From an uncultured Gammaproteobacteria bacterium (lineage in GTDB: Bacteria; Pseudomonadota; Gammaproteobacteria; JAADHQ01): DNA of 64,000 bases. The DNA lies in NCBI GenBank assembly GCA_947258755.1, contig CAMYJO010000014.1, positions 62,001 to 126,000 of the forward strand, read 5' to 3'. The position numbers were made by a program, and so were the translations under genes. Of the stretch, positions 17,943 to 27,611 are shown piece by piece (within the stretch, counting starts at the first letter, position 1; each line of letters starts with the position of its first letter). Below the pieces are notes generated by a model. That model did not search any database and had not been told where the DNA came from. It saw only the letters and a list, made by a program, of their open reading frames with translations.

Positions 17943-19085
17943 ATGAACTTATCCATGTCTTGGAAACTATTGATTAGCTGCGCATTATTTTCTTGCCTGG
18001 TCGGTTATGTCTATTCGTCTGTCAAAGTGGATCAAACTCTCATCATAAGCGATATTGTAAATGACGATTTGTATGCCGCAGGGGAAAATATACAGGTAAC
18101 TGCCAGGGTACATGGCGACATCACCGCAGCCGCCCAACGCATTAGCATTGAAGACACTGTTGACGGTGACATCAATATCGCTGCTGAAGTGATCAATATT
18201 CTAGCACCGATAGCAGATGATATGCGTGCGGCCGGTCGCTTGATTACCATCTCTGCCGAAATAGGAGATCATCTTGTCGCCGCAGGTGAAAGCATCACTA
18301 TCAACAGTAAGGCATCAATACAAGGTTGGGCCAGACTTGCCGGTCGACAACTTATCGTATTGGGCGATATAAACAAAGACCTCACCGCCGCAGGCCAACA
18401 TGTTACGATCGCCGGACATATTAATGGCGACGCCAGCATTACTGCCGATAACATCGTTATCCAGTCATCTGCCAGAATAAACGGTAAACTACGCTATCGT
18501 AGTCCAAATGAACCTGATATACAGTCCGGCGCAGAGATTCTCGGTGGATTGGAGCAGATACCGATGCCGGATACGGAGGCTGTGTCAACGGCAGCAGTTC
18601 AAGCAATACTTGGCCTGTTATTGGTATTCGGCCTGGCGTTAATTATTGTCGGCATCGCGTATATTTTAATCTTTCCACATTTTAGTCTTGCCAGTGCAAG
18701 AACTATTAGCGAACAAACACTGCAATCTATCGGACTAGGTGCTGCTGTACTGATTACCACGCCGTTTATCATATTACTATTAATGATGACCGTCGTAGGT
18801 TATCTACTTGCGCTGTGCCTGCTGGCTGTCTATTTACTGGTGATATTATTTGGCCTATTGACCGGTATGCTTTACTTTAGTGATCTTGCATTACGCCGCA
18901 TATTCAAACAAGCTCAGTCATCAAAGGCTAAACGCATCGTAACATTTATCGTCACGACAATTATTATATACTTCCTAATTCTCATCCCGATACTGGGAGC
19001 ATTACTGTTATTATTCATGCTCGTCGCAGGTATCGGCGCAATACAACTTCAGCTTTGGCAGAAGTATTCAACTTCCGCCGCATAA
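17943..19085 (+). CDS. Bactofilin-like (polymer-forming) membrane protein
   Basis: The 380-residue protein has an N-terminal membrane anchor (LLISCALFSCLVGYVYSSV), a right-handed beta-helix region (about 30-200) built from short repeats such as DDLYAAGENIQVTARVHGDI and a C-terminal membrane domain of about four spans (ILGLLLVFGLALIIVGIAYI onwards). This is the layout of polymer-forming cytoskeletal/bactofilin-like proteins fused to a DUF8173-type membrane domain. It probably forms a scaffold in the envelope. An AGGAG ribosome site (gaggag) precedes the ATG. The upstream leader carries a Fur-like box and a nested hairpin; no operon partner is present. Confidence 0.82.
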   Translation: MNLSMSWKLLISCALFSCLVGYVYSSVKVDQTLIISDIVNDDLYAAGENIQVTARVHGDITAAAQRISIEDTVDGDINIAAEVINILAPIADDMRAAGRLITISAEIGDHLVAAGESITINSKASIQGWARLAGRQLIVLGDINKDLTAAGQHVTIAGHINGDASITADNIVIQSSARINGKLRYRSPNEPDIQSGAEILGGLEQIPMPDTEAVSTAAVQAILGLLLVFGLALIIVGIAYILIFPHFSLASARTISEQTLQSIGLGAAVLITTPFIILLLMMTVVGYLLALCLLAVYLLVILFGLLTGMLYFSDLALRRIFKQAQSSKAKRIVTFIVTTIIIYFLILIPILGALLLLFMLVAGIGAIQLQLWQKYSTSAA

Positions 19086-19240
19086 ATTATAATATCCAGG
19101 GAAGGAATCGACAGACTGCGTCCGGAACTGGCAGTCGAGAACAACGGCCGGAGCCAAAGCCAAGAGTAACGACGAAGCAATCCAAAGGGCCATTGATAAA
19201 GTGAAATAATCGGCCTGTAACTACATGATTCTAATTAGCA

Positions 19241-19266
19241 GATTGCTGCGCTGCGCTCGCAATGAC
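19241..19266. repeat. REP-like palindromic half-element (CTCGCAATGAC type)
   Basis: The sequence GATTGCTGCGCTGCGCTCGC followed by AATGAC resembles the widespread bacterial TCATTGCGAG/GCAATC intergenic repeat. A diverged copy lies at 61373-61397 sharing CTCGCAATGACAC. The 235-bp gap between the bactofilin-like gene and the ABC permease holds nothing else that I can support. Confidence 0.45.
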
Positions 19267-19320
19267 ACTTTAATCAGAGACTCCCTGGTTACAAATGTCC
19301 GCCACAGTCACTGGTAAGAG

Positions 19321-20082
19321 CTATTTCTTCATTCGATAGCCCGTTTTAAACATCCACCAGACAACCAACAGACACAAGCTCAGGAATACCATGATCATTA
19401 GCAAGCTCGTTCCGACACTGACATCTGCTACTTCAAAAAAGCTCCACCTGAAGCCACTGATAAGATAAACAACCGGATTGAATAACGTCACTGTCTGCCA
19501 CGCGGGCGGTAGCATACTTACTGAGTAAAAGCTGCCACCAAGGAAAACCAGCGGTGTGATGACCAACATGGGGATTAACTGTAACTTTTCAAAATTCGTA
19601 GCCCACAGACCGATGATGAAGCCAAACAAACTGAACGAAACACAGGTTAATAGCAGAAATCCTACCATCCAGAATGGATGGGCTATTTCCAATGGCACAA
19701 AAAACCCGGCCGTTACCAGGATGACCAGACCAATGATCAAGGATTTTGTCGCTGCAGCACCCACATAACCGATCAGGATCTCGACAAATGATACAGGTGC
19801 GGACATCACTTCATAGATAGTACCCGTAAACTTGGGAAAATAAATACCAAATGAAGCATTAGAAATACTCTGTGTCAACAGCGCCAGCATCATCAAACCA
19901 GGCACGATAAACGTCCCATAAGATACGCCATCAATCGTTTCAATACGTGAGCCAATGGCCGAGCCAAATACGACAAAATACAACGCGGTTGAAATCACTG
20001 GCGACGCAAAACTCTGCAGCCATGTCTCCACGGCGCGCAACATTTCATATTTATAGATCACTCTAATGGCGTAGACGTTCAT
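19321..20082 (-). CDS. ABC-2 type transporter permease
   Basis: The 253-residue membrane protein has six predicted spans and matches the ABC-2 family (YadH-type): an early cytoplasmic helix with [20 protein letters not shown], the conserved loop [20 protein letters not shown], and late [20 protein letters not shown] / [15 protein letters not shown]. Family members export drugs, polysaccharides or lipids with a separate ATPase. Its start overlaps the stop of the ATPase gene by one base, so the two are coupled. The partner ATPase lacks Walker B, so this exporter may be non-functional. Confidence 0.92.
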   Translation of the reverse strand: MNVYAIRVIYKYEMLRAVETWLQSFASPVISTALYFVVFGSAIGSRIETIDGVSYGTFIVPGLMMLALLTQSISNASFGIYFPKFTGTIYEVMSAPVSFVEILIGYVGAAATKSLIIGLVILVTAGFFVPLEIAHPFWMVGFLLLTCVSFSLFGFIIGLWATNFEKLQLIPMLVITPLVFLGGSFYSVSMLPPAWQTVTLFNPVVYLISGFRWSFFEVADVSVGTSLLMIMVFLSLCLLVVWWMFKTGYRMKK

Positions 20083-20918
20083 TATTCCCCTTTCACCAAG
20101 CTGACGAAAATCTCCTCAAGCGAGCTTTGCGTAGAGACAACATCCTTTAAAAACAGTTCAGATTCACTAACAGCCTGTAACAATCCATTGATGCCTGTTT
20201 GCGGATTATGTGGATCATATGTATAGACAATAGTACTGCCGTCGTCTGACAGGTCTACAGACCAGGGTGCCAACGCATCTGGCAAAGCAGTAACAGCTTG
20301 TCCCAGTTCAATCATCAGCTGACGTTTTCCAAGCTTATGCATCAAGGCCTGCTTATCATCTACCAGCAATAATTCACCATGATTGACGATGCCAACACGG
20401 TCAGCAATTTCCTCAGCTTCTTCAATATAATGTGTCGTCAGAATGATTGTGACCCCAGACTCACGTAGACGCCGCACCAGATTCCACATATCCTTACGCT
20501 TCATACCCCCGGAAAGGGACATTAGCTCACTATCGCGTTTATCCCACAGCGACAGATCCTTAAGTAATTTCTCTAACAATGCGGGATCAGGTTTCTTGCC
20601 AAATAAGCCACGACTAAAACACAGTGTATTCCAGACTGTATCAAACGCGCCCAAGGTTAATTCCTGCGGTACCAGCCCTATCATGCTGCGCGTGAGTCGA
20701 TAGTCCTTGACGATGTCATGACCGTCAACGGTAACAGAGCCCGTGGTAGCATTAACAATGCCACAGATGATGGAGATCAGCGTCGTTTTCCCTGCTCCAT
20801 TAGGTCCCAGTAAGGCCAGGATCTCCCCGGACTCAATATCCAGGTCGACATGTTTGAGTGCCTGATGACCATTATCATAAGTCTTGGACAAATTAGAGAT
20901 AGAGACTATTGGATCCAT
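20082..20918 (-). CDS. ABC-2 transporter ATPase with internal deletion removing Walker B
   Basis: The 278-residue protein has Walker [10 protein letters not shown] (38-46), a Q-loop (GLVPQEL), signature LSGGMKR ending at R141 and the H-loop [12 protein letters not shown]. Between signature and H-loop it passes directly from MKR to [10 protein letters not shown]. In YadG-type relatives about 30 residues lie here, containing the Walker B strand with LDEP and the D-loop. Those residues are absent while the frame is kept, at about 20493-20498. The deletion endpoints fit recombination between two arginine codons. ATP hydrolysis should be lost. Either the gene is decaying, the change is an assembly error, or the protein has a new role. 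Confidence 0.88.
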   Translation of the reverse strand: MDPIVSISNLSKTYDNGHQALKHVDLDIESGEILALLGPNGAGKTTLISIICGIVNATTGSVTVDGHDIVKDYRLTRSMIGLVPQELTLGAFDTVWNTLCFSRGLFGKKPDPALLEKLLKDLSLWDKRDSELMSLSGGMKRKDMWNLVRRLRESGVTIILTTHYIEEAEEIADRVGIVNHGELLLVDDKQALMHKLGKRQLMIELGQAVTALPDALAPWSVDLSDDGSTIVYTYDPHNPQTGINGLLQAVSESELFLKDVVSTQSSLEEIFVSLVKGE

Positions 20919-21027
20919 TATTATGACCGTGACTGCATTGTATATTCGTTACTTTTTGAGAGAGCTATCGCTTACAGTTTACTACGAGTGGAAGTAGCTA
21001 TGATACACTTTTATATGATTTTATCGC

Positions 21028-21083
21028 ATACATACATGTTTGTATCATTTGACTGAATACTCTATTAACGTATGTAAGCATAC
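21028..21083. promoter_or_regulatory. Two operator-like inverted repeats upstream of the ABC exporter
   Basis: Positions 21028-21045 form ATACATACATGTTTGTAT, palindromic except for two positions, and 21070-21083 form the perfect GTATG-TAAG-CATAC. Both lie in the 175-bp gap upstream of the ATPase gene. The TACA/TGTA arms resemble TetR-family operators such as AcrR sites. No TetR gene is adjacent, so the binder is unknown. Confidence 0.4.
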
Positions 21084-21093
21084 ATCGAGGTTG

Positions 21094-21858
21094 TCAGGGT
21101 TTATCCATCGTCTTTTTTTCATTGGTTTTATCAGCTTCCTTGATTATTACATCACCGTCATTACCATCCTTCGGTGTTTTAGATGATTTAAATATTTTTT
21201 TATCATAGTTTTTATCAAACGTGATATTAGTTATTTTAAATACAGCATTTTGTGCATTAGTATCTTTATTGGTTATTAGTAGCGGCACACCAAGCTTTTG
21301 AATTTGGCTCGCAGCATCCCTGGCCGCTCTTTGGCATAACTTCTCCTCTGGCTTGACAAGCATACCCGCCACTTTTATTGGCACCATCGTAAAAGTTTTC
21401 AAATACGTCTGCAAATCACCTGCAATCTTTTCCTTACTTATAAAAATATGACTGCAAGCAACCTCACCTGCGAAAAACGTATAATGCGCGGTAGGATACT
21501 TCTGATTGACCAGTCTTGGGCCTTCCCCTATCAATTTTATGACAGCCTTATCATCGTATGAACTTTTCGATTTAAGATTGCGTGTGTATATAGAGCCAGT
21601 CTCCGCATTAACAAGATGCGACTTCATCGCCTTTGTATCAATGATTTCGTAGGATTTAGACCCGGTATCCTGCTTTTCTATCCGAATTCGATGTTCTGAC
21701 ACTTTGACGACAGAGCTTTCCAGTTCTCCACTCAACAGATTAAATTTTTTGCTTATTATTTCTGAGTCTGCATTCGTTATTCCAGGAATGAGCAACAGAC
21801 AAACAGGAACGCAAAACCCTACGCGTAAATTTAAATTGATTATTTGTTTGCTGATCAC
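21094..21858 (-). CDS. Exported protein of unknown function, 254 residues
   Basis: The N-terminus is a Sec signal peptide (about 1-30: basic start, VGFCVPVCLLLIPGITNADS). The mature part begins with a beta-rich segment (LLSGELESSVVKVSEHRIRI, YEIIDTKAMKSHLVNAETGS) recalling periplasmic DUF4412-like folds, has two cysteines (VACSHIF and KLCQRAA), and ends in a lysine-rich tail. I do not recognise a family with certainty. It precedes the ABC exporter by 175 bp on the same strand but operator-like repeats in between suggest separate transcription. Confidence 0.7.
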   Translation of the reverse strand: MISKQIINLNLRVGFCVPVCLLLIPGITNADSEIISKKFNLLSGELESSVVKVSEHRIRIEKQDTGSKSYEIIDTKAMKSHLVNAETGSIYTRNLKSKSSYDDKAVIKLIGEGPRLVNQKYPTAHYTFFAGEVACSHIFISKEKIAGDLQTYLKTFTMVPIKVAGMLVKPEEKLCQRAARDAASQIQKLGVPLLITNKDTNAQNAVFKITNITFDKNYDKKIFKSSKTPKDGNDGDVIIKEADKTNEKKTMDKP

Positions 21859-22123
21859 TCGAAGCTACCCTTACTATTTGGAATTCCCGAATATTCACTA
21901 AATCTTTTGCTGATTATATCAAAATATTGTATATAAAACAGAGTATTCTTCTAACATTCAACAAGTTAGAATTCAATCACATCAATAATCGATTATCAAG
22001 TAGTCTTTGCTTGAATCACCAATGGATGGCGTTCCTGCAAAGATATGCATTGATCAAACTGGATAATAAAAAGGTAGGTACTGAAGCGGTTTACTCATAA
22101 ATCAGTAATCACATTTGTAGAAA

Positions 22124-22159
22124 TGACAAAGGCGCAGCTGTATTGCCACGCCTTTGTCA
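22124..22159 (-). terminator. Stem-loop terminator after the glycine-rich gene
   Basis: TGACAAAGGCG (22124-22134) pairs perfectly with CGCCTTTGTCA (22149-22159), an 11-bp stem with a 14-nt loop, 17 nt past the stop of the minus-strand gene at 22177. The following T-run is weak. Confidence 0.6.
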
Positions 22160-22176
22160 GTTAATGAGATGAAGCT

Positions 22177-22461
22177 CTATTTACCCATCATTTTCTTAAC
22201 GGCTCCGATAACCGCCAGCAATACACCACCGCCAACCCCACCGCTGGCAACACTACCGACAATGCTGCCAATATCCATGCCGCCGGACCCTGCTGACATT
22301 CCCAGCATATTCATCAACCCGCCGCCAATTCCTCCGCCCAGAATACCAACGAGAGAATTTCCCATCGTGCCCAGGGATAATTTCTTCATCAAAGCACCGG
22401 CCACATTGCCGCCTGCTGCACCACTAACCAACTGTATAATTAACGGTATTAAATTTTCCAT
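22177..22461 (-). CDS. Small glycine-rich hydrophobic protein, 94 residues
   Basis: The product starts MENLIPLIIQLVSGAAGGNV and consists of hydrophobic Gly-rich helices (GILGGGIGGGLMNMLGM, VASGGVGGGVLLAVIG) with a basic end KKMMGK. The pattern suits small membrane-associated proteins with glycine-zipper packing; similar short proteins are found near DUF937 proteins, but function is unknown. GAGGAATTGAT precedes the ATG, a good ribosome site, and a hairpin terminator follows. It is monocistronic. Confidence 0.75.
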   Translation of the reverse strand: MENLIPLIIQLVSGAAGGNVAGALMKKLSLGTMGNSLVGILGGGIGGGLMNMLGMSAGSGGMDIGSIVGSVASGGVGGGVLLAVIGAVKKMMGK

Positions 22462-23056
22462 ATCAATTCCTCGAGTTTTTTTATTTTTTGTAGAAGCATT
22501 TAATAATCATGCTTCTTCTTATTTAACGGAATAAGCCCAGCCTGAGTGAACACCACTGATGTAGACCATGCATTCATCTACATAACAGTAACTGAGATTT
22601 TTATTATGTTTTAATGGTGTCATTGAAACCTTGCCTAAGAAGCAAGCGTTCTCTAACACGCCTATAAACTACTTCAATACGTCCAATAATTCCACTTTTA
22701 AGATCAAGCCCTACATTAATAACACTATTAACAGTACAGGCATGCCAGCATTCGATCACCTCTGAGTTTGAATTCCTTTAAAATTCAAAAATTCACACAA
22801 CATTCATATACCTAATAAAGGCACTGCATCTATAAGTTATTGCTGAAATACTTCTTGATTAATTTCAGGACTGACGTAAATGCTATCGATATTGAATACC
22901 ATCGAGTCACTGACCGATCGTTTTATTCTTTTGCTGTTTTTATAAATTCCTTTATTATCATAGCAGGCAAAAAGTGACACAAAACCCGGAACTAAACCAT
23001 GACCCACTGTTAGGATCACTATTGCAGACCATCATGTTCATAAAGGAATTGAATTC
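22462..23056. other. 595-bp intergenic region
   Basis: This AT-rich stretch between divergent genes holds the promoters of the glycine-rich gene and the metzincin gene. A 60-codon minus-strand frame (22837-23019) has no ribosome site and unlikely composition, so I do not call it. AAGGAA sits 10 nt before the metzincin ATG. Nothing else is supported. Confidence 0.5.
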
Positions 23057-24709
23057 ATGAAACAACATTTTTCGAATACTACCCCACTAACAATCTCCGC
23101 GAACGACCCCAATATCATTCAGTCAACGATCGATGTTGCCGGCTTGGATGGCACTATCCGCGACCTCAATGTCACTGTTGACATCGAGCACAGCTGGACA
23201 GCCGACCTGGAGATTAGCTTGATTGCACCGAGCGGTGAACGCATTACCTTGGTCTCTGGCGAAGGCGGAAGCGGTGATCATTTCCGGGAGACAACATTTG
23301 ATGATGCTTCAACCCTGACCATAAGCGGTGCCGTTGCACCTTTCAGCAATACCTTTCGCCCCCAGGAAAAACTTAGTCAATTTAACGGCCTTGACCCCAA
23401 TGGCACCTGGACGCTGATAATCGCCGATCAGGCATCGGCTGATGGTGGCCAATTAAATCACTGGTCAGTCTCGGTAGAAACCTGTTGTTACCTGTATTCA
23501 AACCCCATACCGGTCAGAATACCAGCCGCTGCTCCTGCGACAGTCAGTTCTGCCATTGAAATTACCGACCTAAGCGGACTCATCATTGACGATATCAAGG
23601 TAAGCATAAATATTGACCATACCTGGGACCAGGATCTGAGGATCGTACTGATCAGCCCTGGCGGAAAACGCATTACCCTGGTCGCTTTTAAAGGTGGGCG
23701 CGATGACGGCTTTATCGACACCGTTTTCGATGACCAGGCAGTGCAAGCAATCGCTGATGGCAGCGCGCCGTTCACGGGTACTTATCAACCAGAGGATAAG
23801 CTCTCTGAATTACATAATACCTTGATCAATGGCATCTGGACCCTGGAAGTCATGGATAATGTAGCGCAGGATGGTGGCTGGTTGAATAGCTGGTCATTGG
23901 ACATTACCAGCCGCAATGCCACGCCTCCTGCAGCCTCTGATTTCACAATCGACGTCCGCTTTACCGGCGGCTTGACGGCCAATCAACGTGCCGTATTTGA
24001 TCTGGCCGCTGCGCGTTGGGCAGAAATCATTACCGGTGATCTGCCGAGTGTACAAATCGATGGTGAAATCATCGATGACATTTTGATCGAAGCGGAAGGA
24101 ACCGCCATCGATGGCCGCGGCAGCATCCTTGGCCAGGCCGGCCCAACACATCTGCGCCCGGGCACTGCCCTACCCGCACGCGGTATCATGTCTTTTGATA
24201 CGGCAGATCTTGCTGCAATGGAAGAAGATAACACCCTCGTCGATGTCATCACTCACGAGATGGGGCACGTACTCGGCATCGGTACTATCTGGAGTCGTCT
24301 CGGCTTACTGGATGGCGCTGGCTCCATCAACCCGACCTTCAGCGGGCCCAGGGCAATGCAGGAATACGGCCAGTTAACCGGCAGTGGCGTCTCCACCGCT
24401 GTTCCCGTCGCCAATACCGGCGGTCCCGGCACTCGGGATGGGCACTGGCGCGAGTTGGTATTCGGAAATGAACTGATGTCTGGTTTTATCAAAGGACCGG
24501 ACAACCCGATCAGCCGGGTATCGGTTGCCGCCTTTGAAGATATGGGTTATCAGGTCAACTACAACGCCGCTGATGACTATACCTTGCCTACTGCATTACG
24601 CTTGGTTGAACTGGGTGTCATGGCCGCACATGCGGATCATGCCGGACATGGCATCATGTTCTTCCCTGATCAAATCATTCTACCAACCACTGCGTTAATC
24701 GATGAGTAA
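23057..24709 (+). CDS. Leishmanolysin-like metzincin with two P-domains
   Basis: The 550-residue protein begins with two proprotein-convertase P-domains (about 1-140 and 150-285; each has HSWTADLEISLIAPSGERIT or HTWDQDLRIVLISPGGKRIT and a late NGTWTL/NGIWTLEV motif). Residues ~295-520 are a zinc protease of the leishmanolysin-like metzincin type: HEMGHVLGIG with ligands H400 and H404 and catalytic E401, a third ligand H463 (RDGHWREL) and the Met-turn M474 (NELMSG). Unusually, no signal peptide is seen at the N-terminus. It is followed by a strong terminator. Export by another route or an upstream missed start are possible. Confidence 0.88.
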   Translation: MKQHFSNTTPLTISANDPNIIQSTIDVAGLDGTIRDLNVTVDIEHSWTADLEISLIAPSGERITLVSGEGGSGDHFRETTFDDASTLTISGAVAPFSNTFRPQEKLSQFNGLDPNGTWTLIIADQASADGGQLNHWSVSVETCCYLYSNPIPVRIPAAAPATVSSAIEITDLSGLIIDDIKVSINIDHTWDQDLRIVLISPGGKRITLVAFKGGRDDGFIDTVFDDQAVQAIADGSAPFTGTYQPEDKLSELHNTLINGIWTLEVMDNVAQDGGWLNSWSLDITSRNATPPAASDFTIDVRFTGGLTANQRAVFDLAAARWAEIITGDLPSVQIDGEIIDDILIEAEGTAIDGRGSILGQAGPTHLRPGTALPARGIMSFDTADLAAMEEDNTLVDVITHEMGHVLGIGTIWSRLGLLDGAGSINPTFSGPRAMQEYGQLTGSGVSTAVPVANTGGPGTRDGHWRELVFGNELMSGFIKGPDNPISRVSVAAFEDMGYQVNYNAADDYTLPTALRLVELGVMAAHADHAGHGIMFFPDQIILPTTALIDE

Positions 24710-24726
24710 ATAAACAGCAGCAAACA

Positions 24727-24764
24727 AAAGGGCCGGAGAACAACTATTCTCCGGCCCTTTTTAA
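24727..24764. terminator. Strong bidirectional rho-independent terminator
   Basis: AAAGGGCCGGAGAA (24727-24740) pairs perfectly with TTCTCCGGCCCTTT (24747-24760) around a 6-nt loop, followed by TT and preceded by an A-rich run. It lies between the convergent metzincin and repeat-lipoprotein genes and serves both. Its GGCCGGAGAACAA arm resembles the REP-like elements further right. Confidence 0.92.
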
Positions 24765-24803
24765 CGAGTTCCTATAATTATATTAGGAAAGTATCTACCC
24801 GGA

Positions 24804-27611
24804 CTAAGGGGTAGGCACCACGACAATACCGAGGCTACCGGCAATAAATGCGGTCTTGCCATCCGGGCTGACAGTCATTTTTGCTGCACTACCCGGGTCA
24901 CTAGGGAGTATGATACCCGTACCGATCTCAGGGAACACACCGGCAACCGGCGTGGCAGTAAGATCATAGGTGCGTAAGACGGAACCGCTGTGGTAGACAT
25001 AGGCCCGACCACCATCAGGTGACAACACAGCCGCCGCCGGCGTACCTGTCGTCGGCAGATTACCCAATTGTTGATAGCCTGAATCATAGACCAGATAGCC
25101 GTTCAACAGGATACGATTGCCGGTACGATCCAGTTTTGGCGGCATAGACGAATTCTGATTCAATGAAATACCCGCCGTTGACAGCACGTCGGTTGAGGCC
25201 AGGTATTGGTAGACACTCGGTGCGGGTGACAAGGAACCCTGGACGATGGTTGCATGTGAACCGTCGCCACTAATGCCCGGCGAACCAAAATAGAATGAGC
25301 TAAAGCCAAATCTAGTAATTACCGGCTGTCGCAGTTTATAGCGGTGAAAATTGGTATAACCACTGCCGTTAATTCCCGTGGTCACCAGGCCGTCACCGGC
25401 ATTGGTGAACTCGATATTTTTCAGATAATAACGTGACGTGAACGGTGCAGCAGTCACGGTACCGGCACTCAGTGTTACCGGATCGAGCTCGTTGATGGCA
25501 TAGTTCGACACCGCCAGCACTTGCTGGCCATCAGTCGACAGGCCGATATCCCTGAGTCCGGCTATGAAAGTAGTGTCTGGGTTCGCTGACCAGGCACCGG
25601 CAGAATACGCATATCGAAACACGTCCGCTGATGAAGCGCCCGGTGATGGGTAACCGACACCGACTACCAGTGCCTGGCGCTCGGCATCATAGACGATATC
25701 AACCGGCGTCTTCGACACGGTATTTGGATAGGCAATCGTAGCAGATGAATAAGTCGGCTGATTGACCACACTCAGGGTCGCCAGCGTTCTGACGTTTGTG
25801 CCGGTATTGACATTGACTGCGTAGTTACCGGGCAACAGTATCGGATGCGTTGCATGGATTTCAGTACTGCTGATGAATGAGTAGGACGTCGCCGGTGTCG
25901 TACCGAAGCTGACAGACTGAATACTATTCTGATCAAAATTCTCACCACGGATGATAACATCGGCGGCAACGCTGGGAGCCGCAACATACGGTGCGACAAA
26001 ATTGACCTGCGCACGCGTGATGGTCAGGTCCACCGCAACAGTTTTCAACGAACCCGTTGATGGCGTCAGGGTCACCGTCCCGGTATAGGTGCCATTGTTG
26101 AGCGTACTGAGGGCGTTCTGATCAATGTCGGCAGTGATAGTATCACCGGGACCACCGGTGGCCGGTGACAAGGTCAACCAGCTGACATCGGCCGCAGCTG
26201 TCCAGGTCACGCCGGTGGTCGCGCCAGTTGAAATTTGTCGGGTCAGGTCTGCGGTAGACGGGTTGTCATTGATGGTATAACTCAGTGACGTCGGCGATGG
26301 TGTCAGCGCAGCACTGACCACATAAGTGACTGGTATGACGAGGGTATCCTGACCACTGCTAAACGTCACATTGGCGCTATAGGTGCCAGGTGTCGCTAAA
26401 CCGCTGGCGGAAAAATCGATCGTCTGTGGTAAGCTCGAGCCACTGACCGGGCTCAGTGTCAGCCAGTTAGTAGTGTTGCCCACATAGCTGATACTGCTGC
26501 TCCAAGATGTTAATCCGGTCAGACTACTGACCGTGGCCTGCACGGCAGATGAAGGTAGTGTTTCGGCAGACGACAGGCTGACAGATGTCGGGGTAACAAT
26601 CAACGGAGTACGGTCAATCGTCATGTCTACCGCAACGGTTTTCACCGTACCCGTTGATGGTGTCAGGGTCACCGTCCCGGTATAAGTGCCATTGCTAAAA
26701 GCGCTGATGGCGTTCTGGTCAATGTCGGCAGTGACGATATCCCCGGGCCCACCAGTGGTCGGCGACAGGGTCAACCAGCTGACATCGGCCGCGGCCGTCC
26801 AGGTCACGCCGGTGGTCGCGCCGGGCGAAAATTGTCGCGTCAGCTCTGCAGCAGACGGGTTGTCATTGATCGTATAACTCAGCGATGTCGTTGATGGGGT
26901 CAGCGTATCATTGACCACATAAGTTACAGGGATTGTCACTGAATTCTGGCCACTGCTGATAGTTACATTAGCAGTATAGGTGCCTGCTACAGGTACGCTG
27001 CTGGCGGAGAAATCAATCACTTGTGGTAAAGAAGAACCACTGAGCGGATTCAAGGTCAACCAATTGGTCGTGTTGCCAACATAACTAATATTACTGGTCC
27101 AGGATCCTGATCCTGAGGGACTACTGATAGTTGACTGAGCAGAAGATGAAGGTAGATTCACTAAAGAAGAAAGGTTAACCGTTGTCGGTGACGCGGTTAG
27201 CCCACCAATGCTGTAGGTTACACTGACCTCTTTCGGGCTACCTGATACTTCTGAATTACAGTTGGGATCAGCACAGCCAATGACTGTTATTGTGTCAGTA
27301 TGAATACCTCCGCCAAGGCTCGATGGTGATTTGGGGTAGGCGGTTACTGTACCCGTCGAGCCACTGAGACTCAGCGTCACATTATCCAACGCAGTACCGT
27401 TAAAAAAGACTGCCAGGTATACCGCACCTCCACTAACCGTTGTGGTAAATGATTTAGGAGAGGGTGTGGAGCTTGACGACGAGGCGGCATCAAAGTTCAG
27501 GGTGCCCGTCGACAGTGAGAAACCAAGACTACTACCGCCACCGCCGCACGCAGCTAGCATGAATGTCAGTAATAATAAAATCCATTTTATTGACTTAGAA
27601 TACATATTCAA
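24804..27611 (-). CDS. Large lipoprotein with duplicated BACON-like domains, a TIG domain and a beta-propeller-like C-terminus
   Basis: The 935-residue protein has a lipoprotein signal (LLTFMLAACGGGGSS). Residues ~140-560 contain two copies of a ~200-residue module, each pairing a domain ending SGSSLPQ.IDFSAS with a BACON-like domain (VTWTAAADVSWLTLSP). A TIG/IPT domain follows (~565-650, VIIRGENFDQNSIQSVSFG), then a WD/YVTN-like propeller (LSTDGQQVLAVSNY, VLSPDGGRAYVYHSG, VSPDGKTAFIAGS). A TTG start at 27611 is preferred because GGGGGAG lies 8 nt upstream; the ATG two codons later is 14 nt away. It is probably a surface or periplasmic binding protein; ligand unknown. Confidence 0.85.
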   Translation of the reverse strand: MNMYSKSIKWILLLLTFMLAACGGGGSSLGFSLSTGTLNFDAASSSSSTPSPKSFTTTVSGGAVYLAVFFNGTALDNVTLSLSGSTGTVTAYPKSPSSLGGGIHTDTITVIGCADPNCNSEVSGSPKEVSVTYSIGGLTASPTTVNLSSLVNLPSSSAQSTISSPSGSGSWTSNISYVGNTTNWLTLNPLSGSSLPQVIDFSASSVPVAGTYTANVTISSGQNSVTIPVTYVVNDTLTPSTTSLSYTINDNPSAAELTRQFSPGATTGVTWTAAADVSWLTLSPTTGGPGDIVTADIDQNAISAFSNGTYTGTVTLTPSTGTVKTVAVDMTIDRTPLIVTPTSVSLSSAETLPSSAVQATVSSLTGLTSWSSSISYVGNTTNWLTLSPVSGSSLPQTIDFSASGLATPGTYSANVTFSSGQDTLVIPVTYVVSAALTPSPTSLSYTINDNPSTADLTRQISTGATTGVTWTAAADVSWLTLSPATGGPGDTITADIDQNALSTLNNGTYTGTVTLTPSTGSLKTVAVDLTITRAQVNFVAPYVAAPSVAADVIIRGENFDQNSIQSVSFGTTPATSYSFISSTEIHATHPILLPGNYAVNVNTGTNVRTLATLSVVNQPTYSSATIAYPNTVSKTPVDIVYDAERQALVVGVGYPSPGASSADVFRYAYSAGAWSANPDTTFIAGLRDIGLSTDGQQVLAVSNYAINELDPVTLSAGTVTAAPFTSRYYLKNIEFTNAGDGLVTTGINGSGYTNFHRYKLRQPVITRFGFSSFYFGSPGISGDGSHATIVQGSLSPAPSVYQYLASTDVLSTAGISLNQNSSMPPKLDRTGNRILLNGYLVYDSGYQQLGNLPTTGTPAAAVLSPDGGRAYVYHSGSVLRTYDLTATPVAGVFPEIGTGIILPSDPGSAAKMTVSPDGKTAFIAGSLGIVVVPTP

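Noticed and set aside
22837..23019. 60-codon minus-strand frame before the metzincin gene
   Set aside because: No ribosome site, no domain and it overlaps the likely promoter region of the metzincin gene.
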